DNA from: Glaciecola sp964418575 | GTDB taxonomy: Bacteria; Pseudomonadota; Gammaproteobacteria; Enterobacterales; Alteromonadaceae | Length of the DNA: 28,362 bases | Direction of reading: 5' to 3' | Assembly: GCA_964418575.1 (NCBI GenBank) | Contig: CAYQMI010000044.1 | Coordinates: forward strand, 1-28,362 | Shown here: positions 23,478 to 28,362 of the stretch, in pieces | Layout of the letters: the number at the start of each line of letters is the position of its first letter | Position numbering within the stretch: position 1 is the first letter of the stretch | Position numbers and translations under genes: made by a program | Notes under the pieces: model-generated | What the model was told of the DNA's origin: nothing | The model's input: only the letters and a program-made list of their open reading frames with translations | Database searches by the model: none

Positions 23478-25367
23478 TTAGGCAATGTCTACCGCTTCGT
23501 TACCTTCACTTACAATTTTGTTGCGGCCACTGTTTTTAGCCGCGTACAAGCGCTTGTCTGCGCGGCTGATAATGCTGCTTGTGGCCTCTCCAGGATAGGG
23601 CTGAACTAAGCCGACCGATGCTGTGGTAGCTTGTTCGATATTTGCAGCGAGACCAATATCAAGCAGAGATTTACAGTATTTTTCAAGTAATACTTTGCCC
23701 TGCTCCAGCAAGGTATCTGGAAATATAAATAAAAACTCTTCACCACCTATACGCCCTACGCTGTCTGTTTTACGGAAGCTATCGTTAGCAAGCTTGGCAG
23801 TTTGTTTGAGTACTTCGTCGCCTTTTTGGTGGCCGTATGTGTCGTTGATTTGTTTAAAATAATCGAGATCCACAATAGCAACGCAAAATGGCAGTTTAGT
23901 GCGATTAAACATATCTTGCTGAAAATCTAATATCTCTAAAATACGGCGGCGAGAGTATATGCCTGTTAATGCATCAGTATGGGCAATACGCTCGAGTTTT
24001 TGACGGTGTTTTTTGCTGCGAATAAACATTAGAAGCAGCAAAAAACAAATGCACACTAAAAGTGCAATCACTAAAAAGAAGAGCTGGTTAAGTGTTTGCT
24101 TACTCTCAATTTCAGATAGCTGAAACGCGTTCTTTTGTTTGAGCTCTATGTTTTCTTGCTGTTGCAATTGAAGCTGAAAGTTTGTGTGCATGTCGAGCAT
24201 GCGTTTAATCTCGTCTATTGGCTGATTGATATCCCTTGCTGCAATCACATCTTTGGTAACGCGGTAGGCCTCTTCAAACTGATTTAAACTGCTTAGCAAC
24301 TCAGCTCGATGTAAATTAATACTCTGCACTAAATCAAAGTTATTAGTGTCTGCTGGAATGGCATTAAATGCATCGACTAAATGTTTTATCGCTAAATCCA
24401 TTTCATCTAGCTCGGTATAAGCTCGACTTAAAAATAAATGGGCGTGCGCCAAATCGAGCGGGTGCTCATCTTCAAAGAGGCGTAAAGCACTGCTCAGTTT
24501 GTCTATTGCGTCTTGAACATTGCCTTGGTTATAGGCGAGCTCCCCCGCAAACTGCAGCGCTTTTGCATTAAAGTAAAGGTCGGTGCTGTCGCTTAACAGA
24601 GCATTTATTTGAACTAGCCGTGTTTGTGCAGCTTCTAACTGCCGATTAGTTAGTAAGCTTGGCATGCTCGCGATTAAAATAGTGAGTAGCCTCGCATTGT
24701 CGTTCAACTGCTGCGCTCCATCAATAGCTCGCTGCGCGTAACTCAATGCAATAGCGTGCTCGTTGCGCTGCTGATGAATATTTGCCATACGCATAGCAAT
24801 ATCAATGGTTGAAGTGGTCATTTGAGAAGCTGATGCCAATTGCAAAGCGAGCTGCAAATCTTGTAGCGCAGCAATACTTGCTCCAGACAAATGATCCACC
24901 TCAGCACGTTTGACCAAACGTTGAATAAGTTTATTTTCACTATCCGATAAAGCGGTATTGTCGATGGCGCTAGAAATTGCAGAGCGTGCTGCATTTAATT
25001 GCCCAGCGTAAACGTTTGTATCGGCAAGGCGTTCGTAAAAAATTGCACGCTGGCTTTGTATATTTGGACTTTCCATGCCGCTTAAAAAAGCGATGGCGTT
25101 TTGTAATTCAGTGACTGCCATTGAATATTGCTGTAACAGCAGAAAAGCTTCAGCTCTTAGCCAAAAGTGCTGAAGCGTAGCAGGGACGTTGTTGCTATCA
25201 GGTGTGTTTACATGCTTTTCGATGTAGGCCTGAGGATCGGCTTCCATTAGCAGATATTGCTGCTGATACGCACTACCAAAGGGGCTTTGCTGAGCAAACG
25301 TCACTCCTGTGCTTAGGAGGTACATCAGCATGGCAATAGATAGTGTATTGATTACCCGTTTGAGCAT
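23478..25367 (-). CDS. TPR sensor diguanylate cyclase (GGDEF)
   Basis: The 629-residue protein has an N-terminal signal peptide (to about residue 25), a long extracytoplasmic region of TPR-like helices (~60-380), a short coiled stretch rich in Gln/Glu, one transmembrane helix at about 429-449 and a C-terminal GGDEF domain. The active-site motif is GGEEF at 541-545, and an RxxD inhibitory site (R532-D535, RKTD) lies five residues before it, so it should make cyclic di-GMP with product inhibition. Periplasmic TPRs suggest sensing of a protein or peptide partner. It is divergent from murB and lies 50 bp upstream of the ydbS-like gene on the same strand. No clear Shine-Dalgarno. Confidence 0.9.
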   Translation of the reverse strand: MLKRVINTLSIAMLMYLLSTGVTFAQQSPFGSAYQQQYLLMEADPQAYIEKHVNTPDSNNVPATLQHFWLRAEAFLLLQQYSMAVTELQNAIAFLSGMESPNIQSQRAIFYERLADTNVYAGQLNAARSAISSAIDNTALSDSENKLIQRLVKRAEVDHLSGASIAALQDLQLALQLASASQMTTSTIDIAMRMANIHQQRNEHAIALSYAQRAIDGAQQLNDNARLLTILIASMPSLLTNRQLEAAQTRLVQINALLSDSTDLYFNAKALQFAGELAYNQGNVQDAIDKLSSALRLFEDEHPLDLAHAHLFLSRAYTELDEMDLAIKHLVDAFNAIPADTNNFDLVQSINLHRAELLSSLNQFEEAYRVTKDVIAARDINQPIDEIKRMLDMHTNFQLQLQQQENIELKQKNAFQLSEIESKQTLNQLFFLVIALLVCICFLLLLMFIRSKKHRQKLERIAHTDALTGIYSRRRILEILDFQQDMFNRTKLPFCVAIVDLDYFKQINDTYGHQKGDEVLKQTAKLANDSFRKTDSVGRIGGEEFLFIFPDTLLEQGKVLLEKYCKSLLDIGLAANIEQATTASVGLVQPYPGEATSSIISRADKRLYAAKNSGRNKIVSEGNEAVDIA

Positions 25368-25447
25368 AAGACATTCACAGCCTGTAGTTTTTTGTAAGTC
25401 TCTAATACATTTAAAACTTTTTCATCATCCCAATTGATACATAAGTG

Positions 25448-25453
25448 TATAAT
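25448..25453 (+). promoter_or_regulatory. Possible -10 box for murB
   Basis: A perfect TATAAT lies 44 bp upstream of the murB start, within ATACATAAGTGTAT, a short palindrome. No good -35 is seen at 16-18 bp, so this is tentative. Confidence 0.35.
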
Positions 25454-25497
25454 TAGTTTATATTGTTTCTGTTCACTTTACGGAAGTTATTCATACA

Positions 25498-26493
25498 TTG
25501 CATTCACTTACTTCACTACATACATTTGGTCTTGAAGCCTATGCAGAGGAATTTACGACAATAGATTCCTTAGATAGTTTATTGAAAATGGCATCGACGC
25601 TACAGGACACTCAGCATATTTTGTTGGGCGAAGGCAGCAATACTATTTTTACTGAAAATTACGACGGATTGATCGTAAAAAACGCCTTGAAAGGCATTCA
25701 CATCAGTGAAGATGACGATTACTATCATTTAAATGTAGCTTCGGGCGAGAACTGGCACGATTTGGTTGTGCTGTGCATGCAGCGCCAAATTTATGGATTT
25801 GAAAACCTCGCATTAATACCAGGCACTGTGGGCGCAAGCCCCATTCAGAACATTGGGGCTTACGGCGTAGAGATTGAGCGTTTTATCCAAAGTGTCGAGT
25901 TTTTAGACTTGAGCACAGGCATGCTCGGCTATTTCAATAAAAAAGAATGTGAGTTTGCTTATCGTGACAGTCGTTTTAAGCGTGAGCCAGGCAAACGCGT
26001 TATCACCTCAGTAAACTTTGCAATGCCTAAAAAATATAGGGTAGTGGCGACCTACGGACCACTAACAGCGCTAAGTTCGCCCACACCAGAACAAATATTT
26101 GAGCAAGTTGTGGCAACTCGCCAGAGTAAATTGCCAGACCCTGCGGTTTTAGGTAATGCAGGAAGCTTTTTTAAAAACCCGACGGTAAGCGCAGAACAAT
26201 TTTCAAGCCTAAGCTACGCCCATCCCGATATTGTTCATTACGCAGCGCCAGAGGGCAAAGTAAAAATCCCGGCTGCATGGCTAATTGATCAATTAGGCTT
26301 TAAGGGTAAAAAGTTAGGCGATATTGCATGCCATAAACATCAGGCCCTAGTTTTGGTTAACTACGGTAATGGTACGGGTGAGGAATTACTGAAACTGGCA
26401 AGAGAGATTAAGCAAGGCGTATACGATAGCTACGGCATTTTACTCGAAAATGAAGTGCGCTTAATCGCCCAGCAAGGGCCAATGACGCTGTAA
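25498..26493 (+). CDS. murB: UDP-N-acetylenolpyruvoylglucosamine reductase
   Basis: It reduces UDP-GlcNAc-enolpyruvate to UDP-MurNAc with NADPH and FAD in peptidoglycan synthesis. The 331-residue protein is a type I MurB: LLGEGSNTIF and GTVGASPIQNIGAYGVE bind FAD, YRDSRFK carries R156, GNAGSFFKNP carries S223 (proton donor) and ENEVRLI carries E319. The start appears to be TTG at 25498: the product then begins HSLTSLHTFGLEA, aligning with the E. coli N-terminus, and no in-frame ATG or GTG lies close by; GGAAG is eleven bases upstream. Its stop overlaps the birA start (TAATG), so the two are translationally coupled. Confidence 0.95.
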   Translation: MHSLTSLHTFGLEAYAEEFTTIDSLDSLLKMASTLQDTQHILLGEGSNTIFTENYDGLIVKNALKGIHISEDDDYYHLNVASGENWHDLVVLCMQRQIYGFENLALIPGTVGASPIQNIGAYGVEIERFIQSVEFLDLSTGMLGYFNKKECEFAYRDSRFKREPGKRVITSVNFAMPKKYRVVATYGPLTALSSPTPEQIFEQVVATRQSKLPDPAVLGNAGSFFKNPTVSAEQFSSLSYAHPDIVHYAAPEGKVKIPAAWLIDQLGFKGKKLGDIACHKHQALVLVNYGNGTGEELLKLAREIKQGVYDSYGILLENEVRLIAQQGPMTL

Positions 26494-27512
26494 TGAACAA
26501 GACCATTGAAAGCCAAAGCGCCTTAAGCGCAAAAGAAAAGGTGAATGTACTGCGCACGCAAATTGTGAGTATGCTCGATGTGAAAGCCTTTGTTTCAGGG
26601 GAGTATATTAGCGAGAAGCTAAATATCACCCGTAGTTCAGTTTCAAATCACATAAAGGCCCTTGGTGAACTTGGAGTGGATATTTACAGTGTAAAAGGGC
26701 GTGGTTACAAACTAGCTCAACCTTTGTACTTACTTCACGAATCAAAAATCCGTGAGCATTTAAAGCTCGCTTCTAAAACCACGCCCCCAAGTATTTTGGT
26801 ACACAACGTCGTGGGCTCTACTAACGATGTTATAAAAACAAATAGCGACTCCCTAATGCAAGGCAGTGTGTGCTTGGCTGAGGCGCAAACGCAAGGTCGC
26901 GGAAGGCGAGGGCGTAAATGGGTATCGCCTTTTGGTGCAAGCATTTACATGTCGATGCTATGGCGCTTTGAAAGCGGCTATCAGTCGATGGCAGGTTTGT
27001 CTTTATTGATTGGGATTGGTTTGAATAGAGCGTTAAAACGCATAGGTATTGAATCATGCCAGTTAAAATGGCCGAACGATGTGTATCACGATAGTAAAAA
27101 ACTCGCAGGCATACTCATCGAAGTAGAAGGGCAAGTGGGTGAGCAAACCACCGCGATAATCGGCATTGGTGTCAATATGCAATTGCCCAACACCATTACT
27201 GATATCGACCAGCCTTTCACGGATGTCAGTAGTATTTTAAATTCGCACAGCGAGCGAAATCTTTTTAGTGCTTACTTGATTGATGAACTGTGGCAAATGT
27301 TACCGGTGTTTCAGCTAGAGGGCTTAACGCCATTTATGCAGCAGTGGCGAGACGCTGATTTGTATTATAACAAAGCTGTGTCGTTAGTTTCGGGAAGCTA
27401 TGTAGTGAAGGGGATTAGCCGCGGAATAGACAGCAGTGGTGCCTTATTACTTGAGGTTGACGGTAAAATAAAACCATACCACGGAGGCGAGATCAGTGTT
27501 AGGCCCATCTAA
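26493..27512 (+). CDS. birA: Biotin-protein ligase and biotin operon repressor
   Basis: This is a 339-residue bifunctional BirA (E. coli 321). An N-terminal winged helix (about residues 20-78, GEYISEKLNITRSSVSNHIKAL) allows DNA binding, so it should repress biotin synthesis genes as well as biotinylate acetyl-CoA carboxylase. The ligase domain has STND, the biotinyl-AMP loop GRGRRGRKW (135-143), KWPNDVY and KKLAGILIE. A C-terminal SH3-like domain follows (VSGSYVVKGISRGIDSSGAL). It starts inside the murB stop codon and its end overlaps coaX by 17 bp. Confidence 0.95.
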   Translation: MNKTIESQSALSAKEKVNVLRTQIVSMLDVKAFVSGEYISEKLNITRSSVSNHIKALGELGVDIYSVKGRGYKLAQPLYLLHESKIREHLKLASKTTPPSILVHNVVGSTNDVIKTNSDSLMQGSVCLAEAQTQGRGRRGRKWVSPFGASIYMSMLWRFESGYQSMAGLSLLIGIGLNRALKRIGIESCQLKWPNDVYHDSKKLAGILIEVEGQVGEQTTAIIGIGVNMQLPNTITDIDQPFTDVSSILNSHSERNLFSAYLIDELWQMLPVFQLEGLTPFMQQWRDADLYYNKAVSLVSGSYVVKGISRGIDSSGALLLEVDGKIKPYHGGEISVRPI

Positions 27513-28239
27513 TCTACTCATTGACGTTGGCAACACCAAGCTAAAATATACGTGGTTTGATGCCTCTACCGGTTTAGGTGACATTACGAGCGAAAGCATC
27601 GATATTGAGAACTTAGCATCGCTATTACGACCTGACATAGAGGTATTTGTTTGCAGTGTGCGCTCAGCTCAGATAAATCAACAGATCGCAGAGCAGTTAC
27701 AAAGCGCGAAGCTCAAATATCAATTTGCAGAAACGCAAAAACAGCAGTTTGGCATCATCAACAGCTACAAAAACGAGCAAAACATGGGAAGCGACCGATG
27801 GCTAGCGATGCTCGGCGCCGATGCCCTAGTTGAGGGCGATGTGTTGGTAGTAGATGCAGGTACCGCCATAACCTGCGATTTTGTGATAAAAAAATCCCAT
27901 TTGGGAGGATGGATAGCACCCGGATTGGCAATGTTACGCAAAACGGTGGTAAATAATACCCAGCGCGTATTCGATTTTGATACGATTCATCCCGAAGTTG
28001 CTCCCGGAAATGACACCGCAAATTGTGTTGCCAACGGTGCGCTTGCGCAAATAATAGGCATGACAAAACAAGCTGAAAATATTATGTGCTCGCGTAGTGA
28101 ACAGTTCAGCCTTGTTTTGACCGGTGGAGACCGAGAGATTGTTGCTCAGCAGCTTTGCAAAGACAATCTCAGTGTAATTGTGCACAACAATCTTGTGTTG
28201 GCAGGTTTAGCGCGGCTTAGCGTGAACAAAGGCAATTAA
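27496..28239 (+). CDS. coaX: Type III pantothenate kinase
   Basis: It phosphorylates pantothenate in the first step of coenzyme A synthesis. The 247-residue ASKHA-fold kinase has IDVGNTKLKY (D10), MGSDRWLAML, VDAGTAITCDFV and GGWIAPGLAMLR, the type III signature motifs. The start is GTG 27496, supported by GGAGG at 27483-27487 eight bases upstream, inside the birA reading frame. Position after birA parallels E. coli birA-coaA, with an unrelated pantothenate kinase type in the same slot. Confidence 0.95.
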   Translation: MLGPSNLLIDVGNTKLKYTWFDASTGLGDITSESIDIENLASLLRPDIEVFVCSVRSAQINQQIAEQLQSAKLKYQFAETQKQQFGIINSYKNEQNMGSDRWLAMLGADALVEGDVLVVDAGTAITCDFVIKKSHLGGWIAPGLAMLRKTVVNNTQRVFDFDTIHPEVAPGNDTANCVANGALAQIIGMTKQAENIMCSRSEQFSLVLTGGDREIVAQQLCKDNLSVIVHNNLVLAGLARLSVNKGN

Positions 28240-28362
28240 AAAAGTCTAGAAAACTGCTCTAAAAACAGCTCATTTATGGCGTTATTTTCAGCACTCATTA
28301 AAAATTAAGAAAAAAAGCGGTTTTTTTGTGATTTGTCTCTTGCCATGAGGTAAAGCTTACTC
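28240..28362. other. Non-coding end of the window
   Basis: No gene is visible. The stretch is AT-rich and contains A7-GCGG-T7 at 28310-28327. A possible -35 (TTGCCA at 28340-28345) would place its -10 beyond the window. In many relatives a tRNA/tuf cluster follows this block, so this may be the start of its promoter; that is inference. Confidence 0.3.

Noticed and set aside
28310..28327. A7-GCGG-T7 as a terminator for coaX
   Set aside because: The stem would be only A-T pairs, too weak for a rho-independent terminator; it is more like an AT-rich upstream promoter element.
1..28362. Insertion sequences, CRISPR arrays, tRNA or rRNA genes, phage genes
   Set aside because: No transposase or integrase motifs, no regularly spaced repeats and no tRNA-like cloverleaf were recognised in the visible sequence.

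Overview
The window looks like a chromosome segment of a marine gammaproteobacterium of the Alteromonadales (Alteromonas/Glaciecola/Paraglaciecola type). The evidence is the moderately AT-rich coding style, a closely E. coli-like xylR/xylB/xylA set, a murB-birA-coaX block, a pair of bacterial PH-domain genes, and sugar-utilisation genes of the kind such bacteria carry. The genus is an inference. The sequence is a scaffold: two runs of exactly 100 N (17657-17756 and 21750-21849) interrupt two genes.

Layout. (1) 1-2564, plus strand: the tail of a membrane protein, then a Tat-exported small subunit and a GMC flavoprotein forming a periplasmic sugar dehydrogenase. (2) 2692-7283, minus strand: a CE2-type acetyl esterase followed by an 1141-residue secreted fusion of a jelly-roll domain like 3-keto-disaccharide hydrolases, a c-type cytochrome and a sorbosone-dehydrogenase-like propeller. 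(3) 7643-8918: an exported TIM-barrel protein of the sugar phosphate isomerase/epimerase superfamily and a small TMEM220-like membrane protein. (4) 9093-14819: D-xylose catabolism (MFS sugar symporter, xylR, xylB, xylA). (5) 14904-16946: divergent gluconate permease and gluconokinase. (6) 17069-20325: two overlapping FG-GAP/VCBS beta-propeller lipoproteins. (7) 20463-23427: a metallo-beta-lactamase-fold hydrolase and two PH-domain membrane proteins (YdbS/YdbT type). (8) 23478-25367: a TPR-GGDEF protein. (9) 25498-28239: housekeeping block murB-birA-coaX. The last ~120 bp hold no gene.

How the genes may work together. The first ~8.5 kb reads as a cell-envelope module for oxidative handling of glycosides: a dehydrogenase with FAD and an apparent Fe-S cluster, no stand-alone cytochrome subunit in view, a cytochrome fused to a 3-keto-hydrolase-like domain, an exported TIM-barrel of the superfamily that includes keto-sugar eliminases/epimerases, and a deacetylase that could expose sugar hydroxyls. 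It sits directly beside xylose catabolism, so acetylated xylosides or xylo-oligosaccharides are a reasonable guess for the substrate. Gluconate uptake and phosphorylation next door allows the alternative that the dehydrogenase is a C1-oxidising, aldonate-forming enzyme. Neither substrate nor chemistry can be settled from sequence alone.
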